Origin: Symsagittifera roscoffensis
Taxonomy: Eukaryota > Xenacoelomorpha > Acoela > Convolutidae
Assembly: GCF_963678635.1 (NCBI RefSeq)
Contig: NC_087065.1
Span: 30,074,252 to 30,138,251, forward strand
Direction: 5' to 3'
DNA length: 64,000 nucleotides
Part shown: piece by piece, positions 35,946 through 49,140 of the stretch
Layout of the letters: each line of letters opens with the position of its first letter
Numbering within the stretch: position 1 is the first letter of the stretch
Notes under the pieces: generated by a model
Database searches by the model: none
What the model saw: the letters and a program-made list of their open reading frames with translations, nothing else
What the model was told of the DNA's origin: nothing
Translations under genes and position numbers: made by a program

Positions 35946-36249
35946 AGATTAATATTCTACAGCGTTTTCCACTATATTTAGATTGTTGAAACAATCATTA
36001 CGAAGTAGATCTTCATGGATCAAAAACAATTCACAGCAAAAACCAATCAAACAAAAATCATTTGAAACAGATCTATTCCCTTTTATAGAAAAAGAAAACC
36101 TAACCGATAAAATAAATTTATCAGGCCCACCAAATAATGACTCAAAATATACAATAAACCAAGTCTTTAACCCTAATGATCCCCTAGATAGAATACCTTT
36201 ATCAAAAACGGAAATTGAGAACAATTTCCTCCCAATAAAATGTTCTCAA
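35690..36249 (+). repeat. 560 bp tandem repeat, unit 1
   Basis: AGTTTATAGATTTCAGCTAA begins again at 36251 after 560 bases. The units are almost identical. The join carries a short filler (near AATGTTCTCAAG) not found at the end of unit 2. Confidence 0.9.
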
Positions 36250-36809
36250 GAGTTTATAGATTTCAGCTAATTTTAAAGAAGTTCCCAAACTTACACGTAG
36301 TTTGAACAGCAGGAAAAAACCTCGCATTACCCGATACTCTTAGTGAAATTACACCACCTGAATTATTAACTAGGAAAACAAAAGTCGAAATCCCACAAAA
36401 TATTAAGTTTTTCCTAGCAAATGACGAAACTTCACCAATGCAAATATTCAAATATGCACTGATTACAATGTAAATATCCAGTAAAAACGGACATATATCA
36501 ACCACAGATTAATTATCTACAGCGTTTTCCACTATATTTAGATTGTTAAAACAATCACTACGAAGTAGATCTTCATGGATCAAAAACAATTCACAGCAAA
36601 AACCAATCAAACAAAAATCATTTGAAACAGATCTATTCCCTTTTATAGAAAAAGAAAACCTAACCGATAAAATAAATTTATCAGGCCCACCAAATAATGA
36701 CTCAAAACATACAATAAACCAAGTCTTTAACCTTAATGATCCCCTAGATAGAATACCTTTATCAAAAACGGAAATTGAGAACAATTTCCTCCCAATAACA
36801 GAAAAAATA
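36250..36809 (+). repeat. 560 bp tandem repeat, unit 2
   Basis: Second copy of the segment between RNase H and integrase. Its right part (from 36567) is also the beginning of the 1.8 kb array, so the two amplifications are nested. Confidence 0.9.
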
Positions 36810-37054
36810 ACAATAGAATTATAACAAAAAACATCAAAACCTTGATCCAGTTATTAGACAAATAAAATATTGGCACAAATACAAAACCCAACCAATTAAA
36901 GCCGATACCACAACTCTAGGAAAAAAACTATTATTAGATATTTCAGAAAACTTAAAAACACCTCTATCAACGAGAATACAGATATTTTAGAACATCTGAT
37001 CTCAACATCTGATCTCATAACATCTGATCTCAAAGTACCCTTCTACCTTTAAGT

Positions 37055-38240
37055 ATGATGATTATAGCTTTTCATACTTCCCACTCATTACACACTAAAG
37101 GACACTCAGGATCAGAAAAAACATACTCCAATTTAATTCAAAACTTTAACTTTCCAAATGCACCAATTTGGATTAAATTATTATGCAATGATTGCATAAC
37201 ATGTCAATTAAACAACCTATCTCCATACAATCCAAATCAAAACAAATTGCACTAAAAAAAGATTTTATGGGACAAAGTCCATACTTCAACCAGAGAATTT
37301 CATTCGATACAAAAGGCCAACATCACCATCCTCAGAAGGAAACTCTTATATAATGGTCATAGCCGAAGCATTTACACACTACGTAGCCTTTAACCCAGTA
37401 CCACATTGTAATGCTTATTACGCATATAGAACCCTTTATGAACACTGGATAGCAAAATTCGTTATACCCGAAATCCTTGTTGCAGACAACGGCAATGAAT
37501 TTATAAACAACGAAATTATTGAACTATACCACTTATATAAAATTAAACACAAACCTTGTTTATCTCATGCATCTTGGACTAATGGAACAGTCGAAGGCAA
37601 GAAATGTTCATTACAAGAATTTCTCAAATGTATCATTAACGGAAATGACACAAGATATACTGAATGGTCAACAGATATAAAAACTATTCCCTTTATCTTA
37701 TAAATCACAAATCACAACGATTCTAAGACTGTCACCACATGAAATGGTTTTCAATCAAAAACCATGAAAACCGATAATGTTCACAGCAAACTCATCAAAA
37801 AACTCAACCCACTAAAGAATCAAAATGTTATAATCTACCACTACATATCCACGATGAAGATCACTTTCATCATCCACAAGTTTTAAAATTAGCTTCTGGA
37901 TGGATACATACACCAATTGAATTTTAAACAGAGATAAAAAACACAATGAATCTTATCAAATGTTAACAAAAAAATTGTTACAAAGACAAAATATTAATTC
38001 CCAAATAAATTCTCGATTCACACCAGCTACAAATTTAAAAATCGTTTTAATCCCAAATCTTACAACCCAAAATGGAATACTAAATAAATACAATCAGTCC
38101 GAACAGGACCATATCAAATAATTGATAAACCCACTGATGTAACATACACACTTGTAGACCTAAACAAAAAAGAAATTGTTCAACACCGAAACAATATTTT
38201 ACCTTATTATCCGAAAGAGTACGCTCTTCGCGAACTGACT
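37055..38240 (+). pseudogene. Integrase remnant, array unit 1
   Basis: The zinc-finger frame 37055-37255 (HTSHSLHTKGHSG, CNDCITC) and the core frame 37353-37703 (VADNGNEF, then GTVEGKK, 35 residues between the Asp and the Glu) are separated by a stop after the finger and a frame change. The C-terminal part follows with further stops. Confidence 0.8.
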
Positions 38241-38854
38241 CAATTATACTCCTTAGGACTCAAAGTTGTTCACAGTAACTCTGATTACAAACAAATTCAA
38301 AGCACTGATTTGAATTCTATCCAAAAAAAATAGCCAAACATCTCAAAATTTGGAGAACAAAAAGATAGATCTTCATGGATCAAAAACAATTCACAGCAAA
38401 AACCAATCAAACAAAAATCATTTGAAACAGATCTATTCCCTTTTATAGAAAAAGAAAACCTAACCGATAAAATAAATTTATCAGGCCCACCAAATAAAGA
38501 CTCAAAATATACAATAAACCAAGTCTTTAACCTTAATGATCCCCTAGATAGAATACCTTTATCAAAAACGGAAATTGAGAACAATTTCCTCCCAATAACA
38601 GAAAAAATAACACTAGAATTATAACAAAAAACATCAAAACCTTGATCCAGTTATTAGACAATTAAAATATTGGCACAAATACAAAACCCAACCAATTAAA
38701 GCCGATACCACAACTCTAGGAAAAAAACTATTATTAGATATTTCAGAAAACTTAAAAACACCTCTATCAACGAGAATACAGATATTTTAGAACATCTGAT
38801 CTCAACATCTGATCTCATAACATCTGATCTCAAAGTACCCTTCTACCTTTAAGT

Positions 38855-40040
38855 ATGATGATTATAGCTTTTCATACTTCCCACTCATTACACACTAAAG
38901 GACACTCAGGATCAGAAAAAACATACTCCAATTTAATTCAAAACTTTAACTTTCCAAATGCACCAATTTGGATTAAATTATTATGCAATGATTGCATAAC
39001 ATGTCAATTAAACAACCTATCTCCATACAATCCAAATCAAAACAAATTGCACTAAAAAAAGATTTTATGGGACAAAGTCTATACTTCAACCAGAGAATTT
39101 CATTCGATACAAAAGGCCAACATCACCATCCTCAGAAGGAAACTCTTATATAATGGTCATAGCCGAAGCATTTACACACTACTTAGCCTTTAACCCAGTA
39201 CCACATTGTAATGCTTATTACGCATATAGAACCCTTTACGAACACTGGATTGCAAAATTCGTTATACCCGAAATCCTTGTTGCAGACAACGGCAATGAAT
39301 TTATAAACAACGAAATTATTGAACTATGCCACTTATATAAAATTAAACACAAACCCTGTTTATCTCATGCATCTTGGACTAATGGAACAGTCGAAGGCAA
39401 GAAATGTTCATTACAAGAATTTCTCAAATGTATCATTAACGGAAATGACACAAGATATACTGAATGGTCAACAGATATAAAAACTATTCCCTTTATCTTA
39501 TAAATCACAAATCACAACGATTCTAAGACTGTCACCACATGAAATGGTTTTCAATCAAAAACCATGAAAACCGATAATGTTCACAGCAAACTCATCAAAA
39601 AACTCAACCCACTAAAGAATCAAAATGTTATAATCTACCACTACATATCCACGATGAAGATCACTTTCATCATCCACAAGTTTTAAAATTAGCTTCTGGA
39701 TGGATACATACACCAAATGAATTTTAAACAGAGATAAAAAACACAATGAATCTTATCAAATGTTAACAAAAAAATTGTTACAAAGACAAAATATTAATTC
39801 CCAAATAAATTCTCGATTCACACCAGCTACAAATTTAAAAATCGTTTTAATCCCAAATCTTACAACCCAAAATGGAATACTAAATAAATACAATCAGTCC
39901 GAATAGGACCATATCAAATAATTGATAAACCCACTGATGTAACATACACACTTGTAGACCTACACAAAAAAGAAATTGTTCAACACCGAAACAATATTTT
40001 ACCTTATTATCCGAAAGAGTACGCTCTTCGCGAACTGACT
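38855..40040 (+). pseudogene. Integrase remnant, array unit 2
   Basis: As unit 1, with single-base differences (Val to Leu in HYLAFN, Tyr to Cys in ELCHLY). Core frame 39153-39503. Confidence 0.8.
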
Positions 40041-40654
40041 CAATTATACTCCTTAGGACTCAAAGTTGTTCACAGTAACTCTGATTACAAACAAATTCAA
40101 AGCACTGATTTGAATTCTATCCAAAAAAAATAGCCAAACATCTCAAAATTTGGAGAACAAAAAGATAGATCTTCATGGATCAAAAACAATTCACAGCAAA
40201 AACCAATCAAACAAAAATCATTTGAAACAGATCTATTCCCTTTCATAGAAAAAGAAAACCTAACCGATAAAATAAATTTATCAGGCCCACCAAATAATGA
40301 CTCAAAATATACAATAAACCAAGTCTTTAACCTTAATGATCCCCTAGATAGAATACCTTTATCAAAAACGGAAATTGAGAACAATTTCCTCCCAATAACA
40401 GAAAAAATAACACTAGAATTATAACAAAAAACATCAAAACCTTGATCCAGTTATTAGACAATTAAAATATTGGCACAAATACAAAACCCAACCAATTAAA
40501 GCCGATACCACAACTCTAGGAAAAAAACTATTATTAGATATTTCAGAAAACTTAAAAACACCTCTATCAACGAGAATACAGATATTTTAGAACATCTGAT
40601 CTCAACATCTGATCTCATAAAATCTGATCTCAAAGTACCCTTCTACCTTTAAGT

Positions 40655-41840
40655 ATGATGATTATAGCTTTTCATACTTCCCACTCATTACACACTAAAG
40701 GACACTCAGGATCAGCAAAAACATACTCCAATTTAATTCAAAACTTTAACTTTCCAAATGCACCAATTTGGATTAAATTATTATGCAATGATTGCATAAC
40801 ATGTCAATTAAACAACCTATCTCCATACAATCCAAATCAAAACAAATTGCACTAAAAAAAGATTTTATGGGACAAAGTCCATACTTCAACCAGAGAATTT
40901 CATTCGATACAAAAGGCCAACATCACCATCCTCAGAAGGAAACTCTTATATAATGGTCATAGCCGAAGCATTTACACACTACGTAGCCTTTAACCCAGTA
41001 CCACATTGTAATGCTTATTACGCATATAGAACCCTTTATGAACACTGGATAGCAAAATTCGGTATACCCGAAATCCTTGTTGCAGACAACGGCAATGAAT
41101 TTATAAACAACGAAATTATTGAACTATACCACTTATATAAAATTAAACACAAACCTTGTTTATCTCATGCATCTTGGACTAATGGAACAGTCGAAGGCAA
41201 GAAATGTTCATTACAAGAATTTCTCAAATGTATCATTAACGGAAATGACACAAGATATACTGAATGGTCAACAGATATAAAAACTATTCCCTTTATCTTA
41301 TAAATCACAAATCACAACGATTCTAAGACTGTCACCACATGAAATGGTTTTCAATCAAAAACCATGAAAACCGATAATGTTCACAGCAAACTCATCAAAA
41401 AACTCAACCCACTAAAGAATCAAAATGTTATAATCTACCACTACATATCCACGATGAAGATCACTTTCATCATCCACAAGTTTTAAAATTAGCTTCTGGA
41501 TGGATACATACACCAAATGAATTTTAAACAGAGATAAAAAACACAATGAATCTTATCAAATGTCAACAAAAAATTGTTACAAAGACAAAATATTAATTCC
41601 CAAATAAATTCTCGACTCACACCAGCTACAAATTTAAAAATCGTTTTAATCCCAAATCTTACAACCCAAAATGGAATACTAAATAAATACAATCAGTCCG
41701 AATAGGACCATATCAAATAATTGATAAACCCACTGATGTAACATACACACTTGTAGACCTACACAAAAAAGAAATTGTTCAACACCGAAAACATATTTTA
41801 CCTTATTATCCGAAAGAGTACGCTCTTCGCGAACTGACTC
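40655..41840 (+). pseudogene. Integrase remnant, array unit 3
   Basis: As unit 1, with Val to Gly in KFGIPE and Glu to Ala near the zinc finger (GHSGSAK). Core frame 40953-41303. Confidence 0.8.
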
Positions 41841-42453
41841 AATTATACTCCTTAGGACTCAAAGTTGTTCACAGTAACTCTGATTACAAACAAATTCAAA
41901 GCACTGATTTGAATTCTATCCAAAAAAAATAGCCAAACATCTCAAAATTTGGAGAACAAAAAGATAGATCTTCATGGATCAAAAACAATTCACAGCAAAA
42001 ACCAATCAAACAAAAATCATTTGAAACAGATCTATTCCCTTTTATAGAAAAAGAAAACCTAACCGATAAAATAAATTTATCAGGCCCACCAAATAATGAC
42101 TCAAAATATACAATAAACCAAGTCTTTAACCTTAATGATCCCCTGGATAGAATACCTTTATCAAAAACGGAAATTGAGAACAATTTCCTCCCAATAACAG
42201 AAAAAATAACACTAGAATTAAAACAAAAAACATCAAAACCTTGATCCAGTTATTAGACAAATAAAATATTGGCACAAATACAAAACCCAACCAATTAAAG
42301 CCGATACCACAACTCTAGGAAAAAAACTATTATTAGATATTTCAGAAAACTTAAAAACACCTCTATCAACGAGAATACAGATATTTTAGAACATCTGATC
42401 TCAACATCTGATCTCATAACATCTGATCTCAAAGTACCCTTCTACCTTTAAGT

Positions 42454-43640
42454 ATGATGATTATAGCTTTTCATACTTCCCACTCATTACACACTAAAGG
42501 ACACTCAGGATCAGAAAAAACATACTCCAATTTAATTCAAAACTTTAACTTTCCAAATGCACCAATTTGGATTAAATTATTATGCAATGATTGCATAACA
42601 TGTCAATTAAACAACCTATCTCCATACAATCCAAATCAAAACAAATTGCACTAAAAAAAGATTTTATGGGACAAAGTCCATACTTCAACCAGAGAATTTC
42701 ATTCGATACAAAAGGCCAACATCACCATCCTCAGAAGGAAACTCTTTTATAATGGTCATAGCCGAAGCATTTACACACTACGTAGCCTTTAACCCAGTAC
42801 CACATTGTAATGCTTATTACGCATATAGAACCCTTTATGAACACTAGATAGCAAAATTCGTTATACCCGAAATCCTTGTTGCAGACAACGGCAATGAATT
42901 TATAAACAACGAAATTATTGAACTATGCCACTTATATAAAATTAAACACAAACCTTGTTTATCTCATGCATCTTGGACTAATGGAACAGTCGAAGGCAAG
43001 AAATGTTCATTACAAGAATTTCTCAAATGTATCATTAACGGAAATGACACAAGATATACTGAATGGTCAACAGATATAAAAACTATTCCCTTTATCTTAT
43101 AAATCACAAATCACAACGATTCTAAGACTGTCACCACATGAAATGGTTTTCAATCAAAAACCATGAAAACCGATAATGTTCACAGCAAACTCATCAAAAA
43201 ACTCAACCCACTAAAGAATCAAAATGTTATAATCTACCACTACATATCCACGATGAAGATCACTTTCATCATCCACAAGTTTTAAAATTAGCTTCTCGAT
43301 GGATACATACACCAAATGAATTTTAAACAGAGATAAAAAACACAATGAATCTTATCAAATGTTAACAAAAAAATTGTTACAAAGACAAAATATTAATTCC
43401 CAAATAAATTCTCGATTCACACCAGCTACAAATTTAAAAATCGTTTTAATCCCAAATCTTACAACCCAAAATGGAATACTAAATAAATACAATCAGTCTG
43501 AATAGGACCATATCAAATAATTGATAAACCCACTGATGTAACATACACACTTGTAGACCTAAACAAAAAAGAAATTGTTCAACACCGAAACAATATTTTA
43601 CCTTATTATCCGAAAGAGTACGCTCTTCGCGAACTGACTC
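42454..43640 (+). pseudogene. Integrase remnant, array unit 4
   Basis: The core frame is broken further by a private TGG-to-TAG change at about 42845-42847 (CACTAGATAGC where other units have CACTGGATAGC). The zinc-finger frame 42454-42654 is unchanged. Confidence 0.8.
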
Positions 43641-44253
43641 AATTATACTCCTTAGGACTCAAAGTTGTTCACAGTAACTCTGATTACAAACAAATTCAAA
43701 GCACTGATTTGAATTCTATCCAAAAAAAATAGCCAAACATCTCAAAATTTGGAGAACAAAAAGATAGATCTTCATGGATCAAAAACAATTCACAGCAAAA
43801 ACCAATCAAACAAAAATCATTTGAAACAGGTCTATTCCCTTTTATAGAAAAAGAAAACCTAACCGATAAAATAAATTTATCAGGCCCACCAAATAATGAC
43901 TCAAAATATACAATAAACCAAGTCTTTAACCTTAATGATCCCCTAGATAGAATACCTTTATCAAAAACGGAAATTGAGAACAATTTCCTCCCAATAACAG
44001 AAAAAATAACACTAGAATTATAACAAAAAACATCAAAACCTTGATCCAGTTATTAGACAAATAAAATATTGGCACAAATACAAAACCCAACCAATTAAAG
44101 CCGATACCACAACTCTAGGAAAAAAACTATTATTAGATATTTCAGAAAACTTAAAAACACCTCTATCAACGAGAATACAGATATTTTAGAACATCTGATC
44201 TCAACATCTGATCTCATAACATCTGATCTCAAAGTACCCTTCTACCTTTAAGT

Positions 44254-45440
44254 ATGATGATTATAGCTTTTCATACTTCCCACTCATTACACACTAAAGG
44301 ACACTCAGGATCAGAAAAAACATACTCCAATTTAATTCAAAACTTTAACTTTCCAAATGCACCAATTTGGATTAAATTATTATGCAATGATTGCATAACA
44401 TGTCAATTAAACAACCTATCTCCATACAATCCAAATCAAAACAAATTGCACTAAAAAAAGATTTTATGGGACAAAGTCCATACTTCAACCAGAGAATTTC
44501 ATTCGATACAAAAGGCCAACATCACCATCCTCAGAAGGAAAATCTTATATAATGGTCATAGCCGAAGCATTTACACACTACGTAGCCTTTAACCCAGTAC
44601 CACATTGTAATGCTTATTACGCATATAGAACCCTTTATGAACACTGGATAGCAAAATTCGTTATACCCGAAATCCTTGTTGCAGACAACGGCAATGAATT
44701 TATAAACAACGAAATTATTGAACTATGCCACTTATATAAAATTAAACACAAACCTTGTTTATCTCATGCATCTTGGACTAATGGAACAGTCGAAGGCAAG
44801 AAATGTTCATTACAAGAATTTCTCAAATGTATCATTAACGGAAATGACACAAGATATACTGAATGGTCAACAGATATAAAAACTATTCCCTTTATCTTAT
44901 AAATCACAAATCACAACGATTCTAAGACTGTCACCACATGAAATGGTTTTCAATCAAAAACCATGAAAACCGATAATGTTCACAGCAAACTCATCAAAAA
45001 ACTCAACCCACTAAAGAATCAAAATGTTATAATCTACCACTACATATCCACGATGAAGATCACTTTCATCATCCACAAGTTTTAAAATTAGCTTCTGGAT
45101 GGATACATACACCAAATGAATTTTAAACAGAGATAAAAAACACAATGAATCTTATCAAATGTTAACAAAAAAATTGTTACAAAGACAAAATATTAATTCC
45201 CAAATAAAATCTCGATTCACACCAGCTACAAATTTAAAAATCGTTTTAATCCCAAATCTTACAACCCAAAATGGAATACTAAATAAATACAATCGGTCCG
45301 AATAGGACCATATCAAATAATTGATAAACCCACTGATGTAACATACACACTTGTAGACCTAAACAAAAAAGAAATTGTTCAACACCGAAACAATATTTTA
45401 CCTTATTATCCGAAAGAGTACGCTCTTCGCGAACTGACTC
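44254..45440 (+). pseudogene. Integrase remnant, array unit 5
   Basis: As unit 1 with the Cys variant ELCHLY; core frame 44552-44902. Its right end leads into the spacer as at 34060, so this unit keeps the original 3' context. Confidence 0.8.
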
Positions 45441-45565
45441 AATTATACTCCTTAGGACTCAAAGTTGTTCACAGTAACTCTGATTACAAACAAAATCAAA
45501 GCACTGATATGAATTCTATCCAAAAAAAATAGCCAAACATCTCAAAATTTGGAGAACAAAAAGAT

Positions 45566-47225
45566 ACCTCACACAGAACAGAAAAAATTTAGAAGAAAAA
45601 ATTCTACCACAAGATCAAAAATAAAAATCTCAACATAGACAATCTTCACGACTTAGAAATCAGCCAAGAAAAATTATAAAACTTTAATTCCACAATCTAA
45701 AATACTAAAGAAAGTTGAATTTCAGAAACCACTTTAAAATGAATTAACATTTTCACTTGTCGGCAGATCTTTCAAACACCCGTAAATTTTCTCAAAATTC
45801 ATAATGAAAAGCATATAACTAAACTAGTTCAAGTTCAGCCAATAAGAATCTCTCCGAATCATCACCTTATTTTGACACGACTTCTTTAGCCGACAAATAA
45901 TCACCTCCAAGCAAATTTCTAACTATAACTAAAAGACCTCCAGGTCAAGAATAGCAACCCGCTGAAGACTGACAACTGAAATAAACAAAATCTCATTATT
46001 ACAACCCTCCCCTGTCAAGTAGAACGAAGATCAATAATATTGTCCCAACTTAGACCTCAAAACACCCTCAAGCAAAATATTGAATTAGCCTAAAGAACAA
46101 AATGGACATGATCATTTAGCCTAAAGCACGAATATCTCTCAGATAGCCCCAATCATAAAATAAATAAAAACAAAACTAGAAAGATCCTTAGGAGCCCTCA
46201 AAACATCCTTTCACCAAAAATTGCCGAACCCAACCCACTAGTCAAAAAACCAATAAATAATCCGACCATAATCGAATTTAGCCTCAAAAAGTAAAAAACA
46301 ATTCGATGGAACGAACCATTTCTTCAAATGCTTCTTTCACAAACAGTAAGCCATATTCAAGATATACTTTCAAACTTTTTTCAAATCATTTCAATTTTTT
46401 TTCAAATTCTGTATAATCCTAATAGCCGATACCCTTGAATTATTCCTCCTCCTCCTGATAATTTTTTGCAATTTTTTCATCAATTTTTTTTCTCTAGCTC
46501 AAGCCTACATTATTTTTGCAAAAATCCTTGACCACATCCTCAGGTACGATATTTCAATAGCTATCTAAATGTATATTTCGATGTATATTTCTTTTTATAA
46601 TATTTCTCACATTTCTGACATCCCTCATAATGACAATATGCAAATGTATCCCAATAATGACAATATGCTACATTATTTTTGCAAAAATCCTTGACCACAT
46701 CCTCAGGTACGATATTTCAATAGCTATCTAAATGTATATTTCGATGTATATTTCTTTTTATAATATTTCTCACATTTCAGGAACGATATTTCAATAGCTA
46801 TCTAAATGTATATTTCGAGTAAGCCATATTCAAGATATACTTTCAAACTTTTTCAATCGCTATCTAAATGTATATTTCGAGTAAGCCATATTCAAGATAT
46901 ACTTTCAAACTTTTTTCAAATCATTTCAATTTTTTTTCAAATTCTGTATAATCCTAATAGCCGATACCCTTGAAATATTCCTCCTCCTCCTGATAATTTT
47001 TTGCAATTTTTTCATCAATTTTTTTTCTCTAGCTCAATTTTTTTTCTCTAGAAAGTATATATTTCTTTTTATAATATTTCTCACATTTCTGACATCCCTC
47101 ATAATGACAATATGCAAATGTATAAAAAGGCCAACATAACTTTCGCATTAGCAACAAAATTTCTAATACTTTTCGTCGAAGGTTATTACAATAAACATAA
47201 AATTTCTTCGTAAAAAATACTTAAT
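45566..47225 (+). other. Noncoding spacer after pol, copy 2, locally scrambled
   Basis: Contains the spacer seen at 34060-34960 plus an insertion-like block at about 45620-45920. From 46540 to 47100 short segments (CTATCTAAATGTATATTTCG, CATATTCAAGATATACTTTC, TAATGACAATATGC) recur three to five times in changed order. No gene. Confidence 0.7.
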
Positions 47226-47244
47226 TTTTGAAGTTTTTCCAAAA

Positions 47245-47994
47245 TTGCTAATCAACAACCTCCACACCAGTCCCCACCAACAACATCCCAAGAACCTCCA
47301 ACAACACGAACCAACAAAATGTCAAACAAATAACCTCCAATCATTAACACGCGTCTCTTTTCAAGACAATCCATATACTTTTGAAGAACGACACGCACCA
47401 TTGTCCGAACCACTTGAACCAGTTTTTTGCCAAGCACCTTTAAGCAAACCACAATACGAACCAGTATATAAAAAATACCCACCTCTCAAACAAGATCTTA
47501 ATAGAGGAAGACACCCAAGTCAAAATCGAAACACGCTCAAAATTAACAGATAAATTATACATCCGAGACGGAATAGAAATTTGCAAACCCCCAGAGTTCA
47601 ATTCAAAATTGCTCAGTCACCAATAGAAAATCCTATAGACCTTTCTAGTAGTACAATTCAAAGTACTCCCTCGAACGCATCACAACAAAACACCTCGAAA
47701 CTAACATCAGATTATTCAGGTGAACCAAATTTAGTAAACGACCCATTAGACATTTCATCTGACACAACTTTGTCACTACTTTGTCACTACCTTCCTTCAA
47801 CTCTTTACTCAAGTCAAATCTCACAAACACCATTTCTTTCAATATTTCCTACAAATCTCGACGCTAGATATCGAGAAAACCTAACCAATAACATACCCCT
47901 ACGATTAGATTGGAATACATTCGTAGCACCCCCTCCATTATTTGATCAACATCACGAAATTAACACATTACACAACTGGGCACTAAATAGATAA
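47245..47994 (+). pseudogene. Start of env-like region
   Basis: Two adjoining frames (47245-47553 and 47581-47994). The first is Gln/Asn/Pro-rich (FQDNPYTFEERHAPLSEPLE); the second is polar and ends LHNWALNR. Position between pol and the 3' LTR is that of the third ORF in env-bearing Gypsy elements. I see no signal peptide in what is left. The class of glycoprotein cannot be told. Confidence 0.4.
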
Positions 47995-49140
47995 GAAAAT
48001 GGACAGGAAATTCACAAAGATATTCAAGACCATAATATACAAACACTTACACAAGACAACTTGACACTAAAATTTGAAATCACAGTAAGACTAATTAGTA
48101 TAAGTCACCATCCCTAACTCCTAGCCCCATCAAACATAACAGCTCAATCTTTACCTCCACCATTCATAATCACAGAAATCATCTACAAATACGATAGGTA
48201 CACAAAAAAGACAATTGGATATATAACTTTTTATAATCCATACTCAGGACTATCATACACATCTTTTAACGATACTAATTTTCAGACCCTTCTCTTTCTT
48301 AATTCTTCAAAACCCGATCATCACAATCCTTCCCCCGTACAGGACCACAGGACTTACTAGTCACACACTATAACAGTGAAGAAAATGAACAAAAAACACT
48401 TACATAAATATGCAATAAATCAAGTCACTCAATGCGAATCCGAACCACAAGCTATAGAAACAACGAACATATTAGCTACAAATTACTCAAAATCACGAGC
48501 TACAACACTAACAGGATATATATTCACAGCGACATTTTCCGAAAAGAAGTTACATTGATCTCAAGTCTCAAACGGAAATAAGAATAGACTAGATCATGAA
48601 TATTTATTCCGTAGCAATATTGAAAAGTTTTTACACCTAAGCCCTGACGATTGTAAAAACGAACTTCGCCGACTAGAAGTTACATCAAATAACGGAACAA
48701 ACAGAAAATTGGTAAACTTTCAAGTTTTTCCAGACTCTGCACATCAAGCCGAACTTGAAAAATGCCAAGGTCATATAAAACTAGACGATAAATTTCCATT
48801 CCACGGCGCACATGGAAGATTAACTTATGATATCCATGATAAAAATTGGATACCACACATTAAAATAAACAACCCCTCAAATTGTGAAGCAGACACAAAA
48901 AATAAAGGACACCAAGAAATAATGTTTTTTGATTGGAAAATACAACTTGAAAAAATACAATTAACACAAGATTTCAACGATGACACCCTAATTTGTCCAG
49001 AAATCCGATTAACTTGGAAGAATGACCAAGGATACTGCAATCCCACTACACGAACACAAGCAACGATTGTTTGGTTTCACGAAGACACATGTACCACAGT
49101 TCAAGTAGCAAAAATACACACTCTAGAAGAATAAAATTTC
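47995..49140 (+). pseudogene. env-like ORF3, middle part
   Basis: Broken frames; the longest is 48709-49134 (141 codons) with Cys residues in FHEDTCTTVQ, ICPEIRLTW and QGYCNP. These suggest a disulfide-rich extracellular domain. Stops occur at about 48115, 48357 and 48556. Identification as env rests on position, Cys pattern and the hydrophobic segments further on. In env-bearing Gypsy elements such proteins give a virus-like surface. Confidence 0.4.

Larger units (their letters stand above)
36567..45565 (+). repeat. Tandem array of five 1.8 kb integrase modules
   Basis: Units start at AGATCTTCATGGATC at 36567, 38367, 40167, 41966 and 43766; the last ends at about 45565 where AAAAAGATACCTCACAC resumes the spacer. 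Lengths are 1800, 1800, 1799, 1800 and 1800. Units differ by about one percent or less. Each has a linker, a CATCTGATCTC triplet, integrase and the start of the spacer. All units share the same stops, so the module was already dead when it was multiplied. Confidence 0.95.

Noticed and set aside
35703-36784. Minus-strand frames of 80-95 codons repeated with each unit (also 38297, 40097, 41896, 43696).
   Set aside because: They recur only because the DNA is duplicated, lie opposite pol linker sequence and show no domain.
36567-45565. Regular repeats taken as a CRISPR-like or satellite RNA array.
   Set aside because: Units are 1.8 kb, have no unique spacers and carry integrase sequence; they are tandem duplications of a retroelement part.
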